A stretch of 64,000 bases of DNA from Chrysogorgia sp. JL179-B06 (Eukaryota > Cnidaria > Anthozoa > Scleralcyonacea > Chrysogorgiidae), in NCBI GenBank assembly GCA_035772405.1, contig JAYKKM010000253.1:1593001-1657000 (forward strand), in the 5' to 3' direction. The notes beneath the pieces were generated by a model. The model did no database searches, was not told where the DNA came from, and worked only from the letters and a program-made list of their open reading frames with translations. This document shows positions 12,194-24,109 of the stretch, one piece after another; within the stretch, counting starts at the first letter, position 1, and each line of letters starts with the position of its first letter. A program made the translations under genes and the position numbers.

Positions 12194-12412
12194 CTTGTCT
12201 TGCAGGTTTTTTCTACGGTTTCGTAACACCTTTATTGATTCTCCACTGTTTAGTGATGTAGTTGACGGCATATTGAGGTCATCAGAGCTGTAATGGTGCA
12301 CCAGGGACCTCATTTTGGTGTGGTTAAGGGATCTTTGGGGATAGGACGAGGATAGATCATCGACACATTTGCGTGGCGGCGATGGAACTCGTTGGCTGGT
12401 AGGAGATCCACT
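12194..12412 (-). CDS. QRICH2-like gene, C-terminal tail exon
   Basis: Exon of 219 nt, 73 codons, phase 0 at both ends, acceptor atcttgtag, donor GACAAG/gtaggg. It encodes a Ser/Pro/basic tail (QRVPSPPRKCVDDLSSSYPQ near the start, LRNRRKNLQDK at the end) without a known domain. The tRNA-like 87-bp array begins within about 45 bases after its donor. Confidence 0.7.
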
Positions 12413-12484
12413 CTACAAGATTAGAGATTGCATGAGAAAAGAATATATTCAAACGGTTGGTGTTGACGTTCGCTATAAGTTTTA

Positions 12485-12990
12485 AAATATATAGTTGGTT
12501 GACTGGTTGGTAGATTAGTTGGATGGTAATTGTTTTGCTGGGTGGTTGGTTATTTGGCTGGTAGGTTGAATGAGCTGGCTGGTTGGTAGATTGGTTAATA
12601 GGTTGGTTGATTGGTGGCTGGTTGGTTGGCTGACAGGTTGGTTGATAAGTTGGTAAGTTTTTTGTTTGGGTAATTGGCTGGTTAGTATAGGTTGATTGTT
12701 TAGTTCGTTGGTCAATCAGTCAGCCAATTTACTGGTTGGTTATCGGTTTATTGTTGTTTGTTTATTTGTTGGTTGCCTGATTTGGTGTTTTTTGTCGGTA
12801 TGTAGTTTGGCTGGTCGGTCAGTCGGTCATTCGGTCGGTCTGTTATTCGGTCGGTCGGTCAATCAGTCAGTCGATGAACTGCTTGGTTAGTCAGTAGATC
12901 GGTCGTTGGTTAGCAAAGTGGTCCCTTGGTTAGCTACTTCATTGGTTCATTTATTGGTTCGTTCGTTGCTTGTTTGGTAGGTCGGTTAAT
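12485..12990. repeat. Degenerate GGTT/GGTC tetranucleotide tract
   Basis: About 500 bases of degenerate tggttggt- and cggtcggt-type microsatellite. Any frames here are artefacts. Confidence 0.85.
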
Positions 12991-13845
12991 TGAGGATAAA
13001 ATGGACTTTACGATGTAGGACGGCGATAGCGGGTTGAAAAGAAATAATAAATTTTAGTATTTAAAAGAAGTCATGGTTAGTTGACTACCGTAAGCTCGTT
13101 TTATGACTTCCACAAGGAGCTCCAACAAACGATTGCAGTGTCTGTGTTAAAGTCAATCTTAAGGAACAGCTCACGATTGACTTTCCTCTTTTCGAATTAA
13201 TAGTTTGTAGTTATCGTAGCTTTATTAACTATATGTAGTAGTTTTGATTTATAATGATATGAACTTAGTTTTATAAGTAACTTAAGTAACATTAAGAATT
13301 TATTGTTGTATAATGCCCTATAACGTCTTTACTATTAGTATTATTATCTCCACGAGTTACCATCGTCATGAAGACGTGAAAATGTTACCAGTGGCGTTGT
13401 GTGGGATTTGTTTCGCAAGAACTCTTTTGTTTTGAATGACGTCGCCTTTGAGGTTACCCACGTACATCTAAAGGTCATTATAAAATAACCGGAAGTAAAT
13501 GAGCGAGTACACGCTATCTGATTGGTTACTGAGCTCAAAAACCGTGCATTATAACTCAATAAAGCATAAGCTGACGTGGATTCCTCGCGTAGATTTTGTC
13601 GTTTTTGACGGATTTTAAGTAGTTAAAATCACAAAAGAAAGTCAAAGAATAGCTAGATACAAAGCTAATCAAGGTACTAACACAACAGAATGTTTTAACT
13701 GCAACGTTGAGTGCATTTTCATCGCTAAAATCGCCAACGTGTTTTCATCATAGGCTTCCTAGCAACGCACATAGCAACGTCATTTATAACAGGTAAATCT
13801 ACATTTTTCATGGCTTTATTGTTAATTTAATGGCCGTTCTTTTAT
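12991..13845. other. Intron sequence without recognised gene
   Basis: Contains a LINE-like 3' tail remnant at about 13190-13345 that resembles 21350-21525 (shared agttttataagtaac and aagaat-tattgttgta blocks). Confidence 0.4.
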
Positions 13846-13981
13846 AAAAGAAATAAAAAACTTTGTCTTGTGTGATTATCGAGTTATAATGGCACTCGAG
13901 AAGCTAGTAAAACACTCGGCTATCGCCGCCTCGTTTACATTATAACTCGATAATCACACGCGACACGTTTTTTATTTCTTA
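13846..13981. repeat. Hairpin element next to an exon
   Basis: The arms 13846-13893 and 13937-13981 are near-complementary (gattatcgagttataatg is the core), ending 22 bases from the donor of the exon at 14003. Confidence 0.75.
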
Positions 13982-14002
13982 AATAAAATATACAAGGAAT
14001 AC

Positions 14003-14229
14003 CTTCTGGTCAGCAGATATCGAAACTGGTGTCTGAATCGGAGAAAGTTGTTTGCCTTTAACTGAGTTTTCTTCCACTGTGTCAGAGAAAGAGGGAACGG
14101 TGCGATTTAGTAGAGAAGGTAAAATCTGTCTTGATCTTCCTTTGTAATAATGACCATCAGAACCACGTAGAAAAGCAAGCACCGAAGCTTCACGGGTCAT
14201 TCTAGGAAATTGGCGAAGGTCATCACGAG
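14003..14229 (-). CDS. QRICH2-like gene, SDGHYYKGR exon
   Basis: Exon of 227 nt: two bases plus 75 codons, ending in phase 0, acceptor cacgcag, donor CAGAAG/gtattc. It contains LRGSDGHYYKGR, which corresponds to the last conserved block of QRICH2-type proteins (a DGH-Y-KGR pattern), followed by a non-conserved Ser/Pro-rich tail. The GAT minisatellite starts about 100 bases upstream of its acceptor. Confidence 0.84.
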
Positions 14230-14334
14230 CTGCGTGGGAGGTGATAAAATAAAGAAAAAATAACCATTTAAAATGGATGTTTGCAAATAGGTAAAATAGA
14301 CTTGAAATTAATGATAACGATGAGGAAATTGGTG

Positions 14335-16850
14335 ATGATAATGGTGATGACCCTGGTGATGATAATGGTGATGACCCTGATGATGATGGTGATGAGCATC
14401 ATGATGGTGATGACCATGATGATGATGGTGATGATGATGGTGATGACCCTGATGATGATGGTGATGACCCAGATGATGATGGTGATGAGCATCATGATGA
14501 TGGTGATGACCATGATGATGATGGTGATGACCCTGATGATGATGACCCTGATGATGGTGATGACCCTGATGATGATGGTGATGACCCTGATGATGATGGT
14601 GATGACCCTGATGATGATGGTGATGACCCTGATGATGATGGTGATGACCCTGATGATGATGGTGATGAGCATCATGATGATGGTGATGACCATGATGATG
14701 ATGGTGATGACCCTGATGATGATGACCCTGATGATGATGGTGATGACCCTGATGATGATGGTGATGAGCATCATGATGATGGTGATGGCCATGATGATGA
14801 TGGTGATGACCCTGATGATGATGGTGATGAGCATCATGATGATGGTGATGACCATGATGATGATGGTGATGACCCTGATGATGATGGTGATGAGCATCAT
14901 GATGATGGTGATGACCATGATGATGATGGTGATGACCCTGATGATGATGGTGATGACCCTGATGATGATGGTGATGACCCTGATGATGATGGTGATGACC
15001 CTGATGATGATGGTGATGACCCTGATGATGATGGTGATGACCCTGATGATGATGGTGATGACCCTGATGATGATGGTGATGACCCTGGTGATGATAATGG
15101 TGATGAGCATCATGATGATGGTGATGACCATGATGATGATGGTGATGACCCTGATGATGATGGTGATTACCCTGGTGATGATGGTGATGACCCTGATGAT
15201 GATGGTGATGACTATCATGATGATGGTGATGACTATCATGATGATGGTGATGACCATCATGATGATGGTGATGACCCTGATGATGATGGTGATGAGCATC
15301 ATGATGATGGTGATGACCATGATGATAATGGTGATGACCCTGATGATGATGGTGATGACCCTGATGATGATGATGATGATGGTGATGACCATGATGATGA
15401 TGGTGATGACCCTGATGATGATGGTGATGACCCTGATGATGATGGTGATGACCCTGATGATGATGGTGATGACCCTGATGATGATGGTGATGACCCTGAT
15501 GATGATGGTGATGACCATCATGATGATGGTGATGACCATGATGATGATGGTGATGACCCTGGTGATGATGATGGTGATGACCATGATGATAATGGTGATG
15601 AGCATCATGATGATGGTGATGACCATGATGATGATGGTGATGACCCTGATGATGATGGTGATGAGCATCATGATGATGGTGATGACCATGATGATGATGG
15701 TGATGACCCTGATGATGATGGTGATGAGCATCATGATGATGGTGATGACCATGATGATGATGGTGATGACCCTGATGATGATGGTGATGACCCTGATGAT
15801 GATGGTGATGACCCTGATGATGATGACCCTGATGATGATGGTGATGACCCTGATGATGATGGTGATGACCCTGATGATGATGGTGATGACCCTGGTGATG
15901 ATAATGGTGATGAGCATCATGATGATGGTGATGACCATGATGATGATGGTGATGACCCTGATGATGATGACCCTGGTGATGATGATGGTGATGACCCTGA
16001 TGATGATGGTGATGACTATCATGATGATGGTGATGACTATCATGATGATGGTGATGACCATCATGATGATGGTGATGACCGTGATGATGATGGTGATGAG
16101 CATCATGATGATGGTGATGACCATGATGATAATGGTGATGACCCTGATGATGATGGTGATGACCCTGATGATGGTGATGACCATGATGATGATGGTGATG
16201 ACCCTGATGATGATGGTGATGACCCTGATGATGATGGTGATGACCCTGATGATGATGGTGATGACCCTGATGATGATGGCGATGACCCTGATGATGATGA
16301 CCATCATGATGATGGTGATGACCATGATGATGATGGTGATGACCCTGGTGATGATGATGGTGATGACCATGATGATAATGGTGATGAGCATCATGATGAT
16401 GGTGATGACCATGATGATGATGGTGATGACCATGATGATGATGGTGATGACCCTGTTGATGATGATGGTGATGACCATGATGATGATGGTGATGAGCATC
16501 ATGATGATGGTGATGACCATGATGATGATGGTGATGACCCTGGTGATGATGATGGTGATGACCATGATGATAATGGTGATGAGCATCATGATGATGGTGA
16601 TGACCATGATGATGATGGTGATGACCATGATGATGATGGTGATGACCCTGGTGATGATGATGGTGATGACCCTGATGGATGATGGTGATGAGCATCATGA
16701 TGGTGATGACCATGATGATGATGGTGATGACCATGATGATGATGGTGACGATGGTCATGACCCTGATGATGACGGTGATGACCATGATGATGATGGTGAT
16801 GATGGTCATGACCATGATGATGATGGTGATGATTATCATGATGAATGAAT
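14335..16850. repeat. GAT-rich 21-bp minisatellite with higher-order structure
   Basis: The basic unit is close to gatgatgatggtgatgaccct, mixed with variants (gagcatcatgat, gaccatgatgat, gactatcatgat). Blocks of variants recur in the same order, indicating larger duplications. Frames of about 790-860 codons on both strands (Met/Thr, His/Gly or Ile/Thr-rich) result from the stop-free period and are not genes. It lies in the intron between exons 17227-17383 and 14003-14229. Confidence 0.95.
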
Positions 16851-16934
16851 GAATGAAAAACCTTTATTTCGTCAGGGTAATCCTTTCAGTGCCAGGGATG
16901 GATCCAGCATGATCTGGTAGGGTTGATTTTGATT

Positions 16935-17110
16935 TTTAACGATGATGATGGTGATGATGATGGTGACGATGGTGATGATGATGGAGATGACAACGATGGT
17001 GATGGTGATGATGATCATGATGATGATCACCATGATGATGACAATCATGATGTGGATGGTAGTGATAACGATGGTGGTGAGATGATGATGGTGGTGATCA
17101 ACATAAACGG
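16935..17110. repeat. Second GAT-rich tract
   Basis: Degenerate gatgatgatggtgatg sequence, separated from the main array by about 80 bases that include an aatgaatgaatg tail, probably a LINE 3' end. Confidence 0.85.
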
Positions 17111-17226
17111 TAATGCTATCGCTGGGGCTAGTGATGGTGATGGGATTATTCTAACTGAAAACGCCGATCAGAAATCGTAAAAAAAAACACAGAAACGCAT
17201 TTAACATCTTTATTTGTTGTAGTTAC

Positions 17227-17383
17227 CTGCCAATGTTTGACCAAATTGATGCAATTTCGTCGATCTTCTTAAATTTGAGTTAATAACAGTATGGCTTCCA
17301 CCACAAGGACGGTTTGCTATTAAGTCACGAACAGAGGGACTATCGTCAACATTGTAGTTGGTATTCATAGTGCTTTGACGTAC
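17227..17383 (-). CDS. QRICH2-like gene, RPCGGSHT exon
   Basis: Exon of 157 nt, phase 0 in, phase 1 out, acceptor ttgcattaag, donor GGCAG/gtaact. It starts VRQ, which continues the family's EVEQ-VRQ stretch from the previous exon, then contains RPCGGSHTV, a motif I recognise from the end of DUF4795, followed by basic residues. It sits between GAT-rich minisatellites on both sides (14335-17110 and 18040-18340). Confidence 0.86.
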
Positions 17384-17399
17384 CTTAATGCAAAGAAGT

Positions 17400-18030
17400 G
17401 GAGAATGATCAATAATCGCAATTAATAATCTTTATTTAAAAACACGGTATCACTTCATAAAACATGCTCTTCCAGTGAGCCGTGTACACTTTAAAATAAT
17501 TACAAATGTATAAACCTAACTACAATTTTAAAATTTTGTTTCATAATAATACCTAATGACTAATAACCTAACTACAATTTAAAAAGCTTTTAAAAGATCT
17601 AATATCGCCCTGACTTCTTATATCTCTCGATAGACTATTCCAGAGAACCGCCCCCTGATAATGAAAGCTGTTTTTGCCAGCTTCAGTATATGGTCTCGGA
17701 ACATAAACATTATACTCTGAGTTTCTCAGGTTATGGAAATGTACAGAAGATATGTTTTCAAACATATTAGTTAAATAGCTTGGTGCGCTGTCATTGATTA
17801 TTTTATACATCATTACAGCTAGTTGTTTCGATCTTCTTATTTCTAAATTATCCCACATAAGCTCATCCAGCAACTCGGTGGATTATCTGTTATAACTTGA
17901 AAAGGTAACTACTCTATTATAACTTGAAAAGGTAGCTACTCTAGCAGCTCTGTTTTGTAACTTTTGAAGTTTATCAGACAGTCCTTTACTGCAGTTTCCC
18001 CAGACTGCACTGCAGTAATCAAAAAATGAT
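17400..18030 (-). mobile_element. Non-LTR retrotransposon RT tail (CR1/L2-like)
   Basis: Minus-strand frames give FDYCSAVWGNCSKGLSDKLQ followed by LQNRAARVATF, then LLDELMWDNLEIRRSKQLAV and LWNSLSRDIRS, the C-terminal RT signature of this clade. A 27-base direct duplication at 17888-17942 (aacttgaaaaggta) breaks the frame. 5'-truncated. Confidence 0.85.
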
Positions 18031-18039
18031 GAGTATCGG

Positions 18040-18340
18040 TATTTGCTGGTAATGACGGTGGTTATGATGATGCTGCTGGTGATGATGATGATGGTTACGA
18101 TAATGATGGTGATGATGATGGTGGTTATGATAATGATGGAGGTGGTGATAACGGTGTTGTTGATAAATGTTGTGGTGGTGCTTTTGATGGTGGTGGTTAT
18201 GATAATGATGGTGATGTTGGTGGTGGTGATGATCGTGATGATGGTGGTTATGATGATGATGATAGTGGTTATGATGGTGCTCGTTGTGGTTATGATAATA
18301 ATAATGATCATGATGGTGATGGTGACGAGGATGACAGGGC
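18040..18340. repeat. Third GAT-rich tract
   Basis: Degenerate gatgatggtggttatgat sequence. It resumes briefly at 20775-20800, so the 18345-20775 block looks inserted into it. Confidence 0.8.
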
Positions 18341-19199
18341 TCGAAATAAGCGCCGATCAATGATCGGCAAGAAATTGTTTATGATCGGCGGAAAAGCAGG
18401 GTTGGCGATCATCTTGATCGGCAAGAAATATATTGGACCATTAAAAGACAAAACACATTAAAAGAACATTAAAAGAACATAAAAAGACAAAACACTACAT
18501 TAAAAGACAGAACATTAAAAGACAAAACAATGCAGTCAGAAACACGTGAAAAGCATTTGTTTAGCCTAAGCTAAGACAGGAAACGGCACGAATACTTTTC
18601 TCAACTGATATCATTAACTATAAATAAATTCGCATGAAGTACTTGCACAATCAATCTGGATAACCTTTCATGTTACTCCATCACCAATATAAACATCACC
18701 GGATAACATCAAGGGAATCGAGGTGGGAGGGTTAGGAAGACACTTAAGGCGGGGGGTTAGGGTTAGAAAACTCATTAGGTGGGGGGGGGTTAGGACATTG
18801 GTTTTTCTTGTTTTAATCAACCAATCACAAAACTTGATAGTATAGGTAGGTGATGACCCCTAAATTATGCTCGAATTATGCTGGTTTACAAAAATTATGC
18901 TAGTTTTTATTAAATTATGCTATTCACAAAATACACTAGAAAGGTCAAAATTTAACGTTTATTGTTAGCGAAAGCAAATTTCTAACTTTTAAATGATCAC
19001 TCTTAATTTGTCCTGAACTGTTCTTAACTTAACTTAACACAACATAAAGTATACTTATGACAGGTAAGTTATCTTCCGGCGTGGATGACGCCATTTTGGA
19101 TTTTTGATGAGAGCGTGGAGTTGTGGACTGGGTCTGATATTAAGTGTACTTCCGGTGCTAATACCCCAGTATCCCTGGTTTTGGCGTTTTTTTGATAGG

Positions 19200-19855
19200 G
19201 GTATCTAGTACGTATTCCTTATAAGGAAGCGCAAATAGAAGGCATTGACGAGCAAATAGAGTGAATTAACGAGCAAATAGCTGACACGTTCAACCCTCGT
19301 ACCAGCCTCCTTGTTAATTGGATTGTAACCGACCCCAAAACAACAAAGGTCCTAACCCTTTGACAAACGTTTTCTTGAGAAATAAACCACCCCCAAAGCT
19401 ATAGAATATATCAAAGGAAAGTTAAATGATCTATTTACAACATAGGTACAGCTTTATCCCGGAGCTAACTTAGTTCTCTTTAAAAGCGCGTATAATCGAA
19501 CATGCCCAAATATAATTTTCCTAATACGGATACCATCTTCTAAACAAAAACACGGCTGTCTTCGACGAACGTTTTTTTGAGAAATAATCAACTCCCAAAG
19601 CTACAATATATATTAAAACAAAGATAAATTATCTGTTTACAATATGCGTACAGCTTATCCTGCTAGCGAACATAGTTATCTTAAAAAGAGCGGATAATCG
19701 AACATATCGTAACGTGTTAATAATCCCACATCCAGTGGGCTGGTACGAGTGCCATGTATTTGTTGGTTAATGCCTTCTATTTGCTCGTCAATGCCTTCTA
19801 TTTGCTCGTCGGTCACTTCCTTATATGGAATACGTACTAGAAGTACATATGGTTT
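19200..19855. mobile_element. Fold-back element with internal direct repeats
   Basis: The ends (tctagtacgtattcctta and complement) are inverted. Inner arms repeat caaatagaaggcattgacga. The centre holds two diverged direct copies (about 19365-19502 and 19562-19705). Confidence 0.7.
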
Positions 19856-19923
19856 TTTTACGTTTATGGCCTGCCCTGGAGTGCCTGGACTACTAATGCT
19901 ATGAGAATAGATCGAATAAAGCT

Positions 19924-20617
19924 TTAAAGTGCCTATACAGCCCTTTCGTTTTTTAGTTATCTGTATAGAGGATCAAAAATTTGGACTTTTCTTGATTTGG
20001 ACTTTTCGTTTGGAAGATATTTTGCATCCAAGTTAAGAAATGTAAGCAAATTCCGATTGAAAACCGAAAACGTATTTCTGCCAAGTCTGGAAACTAGGTT
20101 GTGACGTCATTTAAGAGATGAGTCCAGGATCTTCGCAGCTTCGTAGACAAACGAGCTCGATTCCCAGATTATACTATAAAATTTATCGTTTATGTTGAAC
20201 TATTCAATCATGCCAGACAGATACGCAGTATATGGATGTTCTAATAAAGCGAATTTGAAAGAAAAAACATCTGTCCATCGTATTCTTTACTTGAACGATA
20301 CTTTACTTGCACGATTCCTTACTTGAACGATACGCGGACAGTAAATATGAATATCGCATAGAGAACTTGCAGTGTGTTTAATACAGTGTTTACAAGTTCC
20401 CCGAGGCAAAACACACATTCGTCTCTTAAATGACGTCACAGTGTGGCTCGTTCCAGGCCTTTCTAATTTGCGGCTTTTTTATATAAATAGCAATGTATAA
20501 AGAGTGATATCTTCTAAACGAAAAGTCCAAATCAAAAACTGTAAATTATCTTATCAGCTACTTTTTCATCCTCTATACAGATAACTAAAAAACGAAAGGG
20601 CTGTATAGGCACTTTAA
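19924..20617. mobile_element. TTAAAGTGCC-type hairpin MITE, long copy
   Basis: TTAAAGTGCCTATACAGCCC and about 70 further bases are inverted at the right end. TTAA at 19924-19927 and 20614-20617. Confidence 0.85.
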
Positions 20618-20802
20618 AGCACCAAACTTGTCATGGCTTCAGTATTTTGCTCTGAAAGTTATATAAATATGCTGATTATGCTAGCAGTGCTTTTTCCTTA
20701 AAAAGTGCCAAAAATATGCTCGTTTTCCCAAATTATGCCAAAAAATGTGCTAGCACAATCGAGAAAGGCCTAACTATGATGGTGATGATGGTGGTTGTAG
20801 TG

Positions 20803-21021
20803 TTACTGTATCTGATGGTGAGATGGTGTTGCTGACAGTGGCCTATGTGTTGCTTGTAATGATAATGGCTTTTTCTGCTGAGGGATATATATGTATTGTT
20901 GACGTGAAACTATTTGGACGTGCACAGAAGTGCTCCGCGAATGGATGGGATACTTCTCAAAGTGGTCGGTAAAGTGTTCTTCTGTTGGAATCTGAGAAAC
21001 TCCAAGTAACCTTTTCGCCAT
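20803..21021 (-). CDS. Short ORF or alternative 3' exon of the QRICH2-like gene
   Basis: A 72-codon frame starts exactly after an acceptor-like ttatttag and is in phase 0 with the exon ending EVEQ, so it could serve as an alternative last exon (it ends in TAA). It begins MAKRLLGVSQIPTEEHF and is rich in Gln, His and Pro towards the end. The conserved EVEQ-VRQ join argues that the main transcript skips it. No family recognised. Confidence 0.25.
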   Translation of the reverse strand: MAKRLLGVSQIPTEEHFTDHFEKYPIHSRSTSVHVQIVSRQQYIYIPQQKKPLSLQATHRPLSATPSHHQIQ

Positions 21022-21542
21022 CTAAATAATATTTAGTGAAATACCGGATTGTCTATACAGAGATTTTTAACGTTTGTTTTTCAAGCTCGCGCAAAAACGG
21101 TTGGTCTTCACACGCAAGCAAACGAAACACGCTACGTATGCTGACGACAGTGCGCGTGCTTCAATTTGATCTGTGCGCGTGAGTGCAGTAAATTAATTTG
21201 GATAAAACTCATCGAACTGTAGTCGCTGTAGACACACGCGCCATGATTTTTCTCCGAACAATCAACGTTATCCTTTTTGTTTGGTTGATTCTTCGCGGGG
21301 GTTCGTCATACTGAGGAAACCTTGTTACGTATCGCAACGAATCTTTTCTTTTTTTAAATTAATAGTTTTTTGTTCATAGTGGTAATATATGTAGTAGGCT
21401 TTATATTATAATGAAACTGTAATTAGTTTTATAAGTAACATTAAGAATATATTGTTGTAAGAGCATTGAGACTATTGTATAATGCTCCTAATACGTCATT
21501 ATTATTATTATTGTTATCATTTTAAATAACGCCCAATCGTAC

Positions 21543-21775
21543 CTGTTCCACTTCGTATGACGTCAGAGGAAACTTGAGACGTCTCAACGGCAAACTCTCA
21601 ATACCGGGGAGAGCTGGTTCCGAGTCTTTAATCGTGACTTCGACGGGTCTGTTACACGATATGCAATGATAGTGAATCGGCAACTTCCGACGAACGCCGG
21701 CGGCATCCGGCGCGTCAACTCGGGTTTCTCTCGCTATCTTGTCCCTCGACTCTTGAACATCTTTGATTTGCTTTT
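21543..21775 (-). CDS. QRICH2-like gene, DUF4795 C-x2-C exon
   Basis: Exon of 233 nt: two bases plus 77 codons, ending in phase 0, acceptor cgcctcag, donor GAACAG/gtacga. It encodes HYHCISCNRPVE, a Cys-x2-Cys motif typical of this family, then a Pro/Gly segment and the conserved tail TSYEVEQ. This is the most diagnostic exon of the gene. GC content is higher than its surroundings, as expected for conserved coding sequence. Confidence 0.88.
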
Positions 21776-22014
21776 CTGAGGCGATACAAAAAGAGTATTT
21801 GAAATATTACTTTACTATATAAAAAGTTGTGTTTTTAAGATGAAATATTTAAGTACTAGAAATACGAATCAGCAATAATCCCCTCGCCCGCCTTTTCTAC
21901 CCCCCTTCCCACCCCTACGGGAATTTCCACATCCATGGTGCCCAGACCTCGCACGCCGTGGCCGTGTATTTCTGTTTTGCAAAAATTCACAATTTGCAAA
22001 AGCCCGTTTCGTCG

Positions 22015-22300
22015 AAGAAATGTTTGAACGTTATCTCGGCCAATATTTAACCGATTTAAACTCTGAAAACAGATTTGGAATTAGCGAGTCAACATACATA
22101 ACATACGTGTCTACTATATTACGAGAACGTGAATACCCTTCGTAAAAACGGTTTATGTACTTAGAAATTAGCCGACTATATTAGCTGGTGGCACTTCGTC
22201 GTATATTATTTTGAACGTTATCTCGATCAATATAGTATAACTGTTTTTAATTCTGAAAACAGTTGGAATTAGCGAGTCAAAATACATATTCGGACTCGTA
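22015..22300. repeat. Diverged direct repeat pair
   Basis: About 100 bases (gaacgttatctcg and ggaattagcgagtcaa blocks) occur at about 22025-22100 and again at 22212-22280. Confidence 0.6.
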
Positions 22301-22749
22301 TTTCTATTTCCTCAAAAAACTATGTCTCTTTCTGAAAATAAAACCTTTGAATCGTTTCAATTTTTGCATTCGCAATCATGTGACGGTTTCGATTTCAATT
22401 ATCTAGTATCTAGTTACCAGGACCAAATTTTCCGAAGTCGCGCGGACGGCCGTTGATGCATATATAAATATAAACAAATAAACTGAATGTGACTCTGTTA
22501 GATAGACGGGGCAGAGAAGAAGCGAGCGATATTCTTGACCGTGTGTGGGCGACAAATCACAAACGTACAGTTTAGTTCGAAACTTATTAACACCGGTGAA
22601 GCCCACGGAGAAGACCTTTCCTGAGTTGACGGCCTTGATGAAAGCGTATTTTAATCCAAAGCCTTTGGTCATCACTCATCGCTGAACGATTTAAATTTAG
22701 TCAAAGACAACAAAGGTCTGGTGAATCGGTTAAATAATTTGTAGCATCG

Positions 22750-23560
22750 TTGCGGAAGTTAGCGGAGCATTGCAATTTTGGTGAGTTCTTAAATGAAGCT
22801 CTTCGAGATCGACTGGTTAGTGGATTTCCATCGCAGGTAATGCGACAACGACTCCTTGGTAAAGAAGCTGAATTACAAGAAACAATTCAAATAGCTGAAA
22901 CTATGGAAGTCGCAGATCAACAAGCAAATGAATTCAAGCAAGACCGTATCAAGATAAAACGAGTTAGCGGAAAATAACAAAGAGGGTTTAAACGGGGGTC
23001 AGAAATTTTCAAAATTGGATCTCTCGCATGCCTATCAACAAGTCTTATTAGATGATGAGTCAAGAGAGTATGTAACCATTAATTATAAGTAACAGCATGG
23101 CATTGAGGTTGATTAGTGATTAAATGTACCCGAAAGCCGAGGGAGGTTTAGTAAAAGTCACGAGGGCGAAGCCCAAGGGACTTTTACTAACCTCCCGAGG
23201 CTTGAGGGGCATTTAATCACTAATCAACCGTAATGCCATGCTATTAGTTTGTAATATTATGGCTACCGAGACAATAGGAAATAGGGACGCTTTTAGTCGA
23301 TTCAACAAGTTCAAATGGCATAAAACTTTGTGAGTTGCTATTAATTCTATTGAAATGTTTTAGAGTAGTTTAGCATATATATAAGCTGGAAGAGTTACTA
23401 ATCGTACCTAATGTTTTATGCAGGTGGTTGATCAGGTTATTTAGAGATTAATCGTCCCTCGTGAAACAAAGGATTTCGAGGTAGCCATGATATTATACTC
23501 ATCAAGGTCTGTATAGATACACTCGATTGCCTTTTGCGGGAATTGCTAAGGGATTTTGTA
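22750..23560 (+). mobile_element. Ty3/gypsy LTR retrotransposon fragment (gag and RT pieces)
   Basis: 22750-22977 encodes RKLAEHCNFGEFLNEALRDR, a gag stretch common in metazoan gypsy elements. About 40 bases later, FSKLDLSHAYQQVLLDDESR is the RT motif region. After a 410-bp insertion the RT continues HQGLYRYTRLPF. Protease and integrase are absent; this is an internally deleted remnant. Confidence 0.85.
23082..23491. mobile_element. Insertion in the gypsy RT with 6-bp target duplication
   Basis: ATTATA occurs at 23082-23087 and 23492-23497. Removing 410 bases rejoins VTINY with THQGLYRY in frame. The left part is a hairpin (23092-23240: catggcattgaggttgatta and complement). Confidence 0.7.
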
Positions 23561-23975
23561 AAAGGAAAAAACAGGAAGAATCCGGATATCTGAACTGTCA
23601 ATTTAGACAAGAGCCAAAACGAGTCCATACAAACATGGCAGATATCTTGAGTAAGGATGAACTGAATCAACGCCCAAAGTACAAAAACACCACCCACTTT
23701 CTAGTGGAAAGAGATTTGATAATATTGACGATTCCAGCAGTTTTTGAAAAGAGCTATGGGAAAAGAGAGGGACTGGAAACAAGGATTCTAATTGGCTTGA
23801 GGAGAATCGGCAGTTTCCGACGTGTACCGTCCCCTTCAGAGGAAAGCTGGTCGTTGGAGACAGCTCAGGCTGTGAAAGTTCTTATGAAGAAAATAAACTG
23901 GAGTGCACCGGGACCAGATAGGCTGACAAATTTCTGGTGGAAACGGGCCTACTCTCTCGACGAGGATATGTGACC
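23560..23975 (+). mobile_element. Non-LTR RT fragment with APGPD-NFWWK motif
   Basis: The frame runs on from the gypsy piece into KKINWSAPGPDRLTNFWWKR, the segment before the RT palm in a LINE class frequent in cnidarians, different from the CR1-like tails here. It is truncated at both ends. Confidence 0.6.
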
Positions 23976-24109
23976 TCAGCTTTCGTGTTCTACGGTTCGT
24001 AGATCACAAAAGTAAGAAAGTAATGGCTGTAGAGATGAGAGGAATATTATTGTGACTTTCAGACTGCAAAATTAATCACGGAGAACTTCACTGTCTTCCG
24101 TAACGTGTT

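Larger units (their letters stand above)
18345..20775. mobile_element. Composite insertion with subterminal ATTATGCT motifs
   Basis: Interrupts a GAT tract. ATTATGCT-like words cluster near both ends (18855-18925 and 20670-20745), as transposase-binding subterminal repeats often do. Left sequence CAGGGCTCGAAAT is hAT-like, but a clean target duplication is not seen. Two fold-back elements are nested inside. A tandem aacattaaaagacaaaac tract lies at 18436-18530. Confidence 0.4.

Noticed and set aside
14268..16848. Three overlapping frames of about 790-860 codons (Met/Thr, His/Gly, Ile/Thr-rich)
   Set aside because: They are the translations of a 21-bp GAT minisatellite in both strands; no non-repetitive domain, no splice context.
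22403..22675. A 90-codon minus-strand frame starting MMTKGFGLKYAF
   Set aside because: Not recognised, no splice-phase fit with the neighbouring exons and no second line of evidence.
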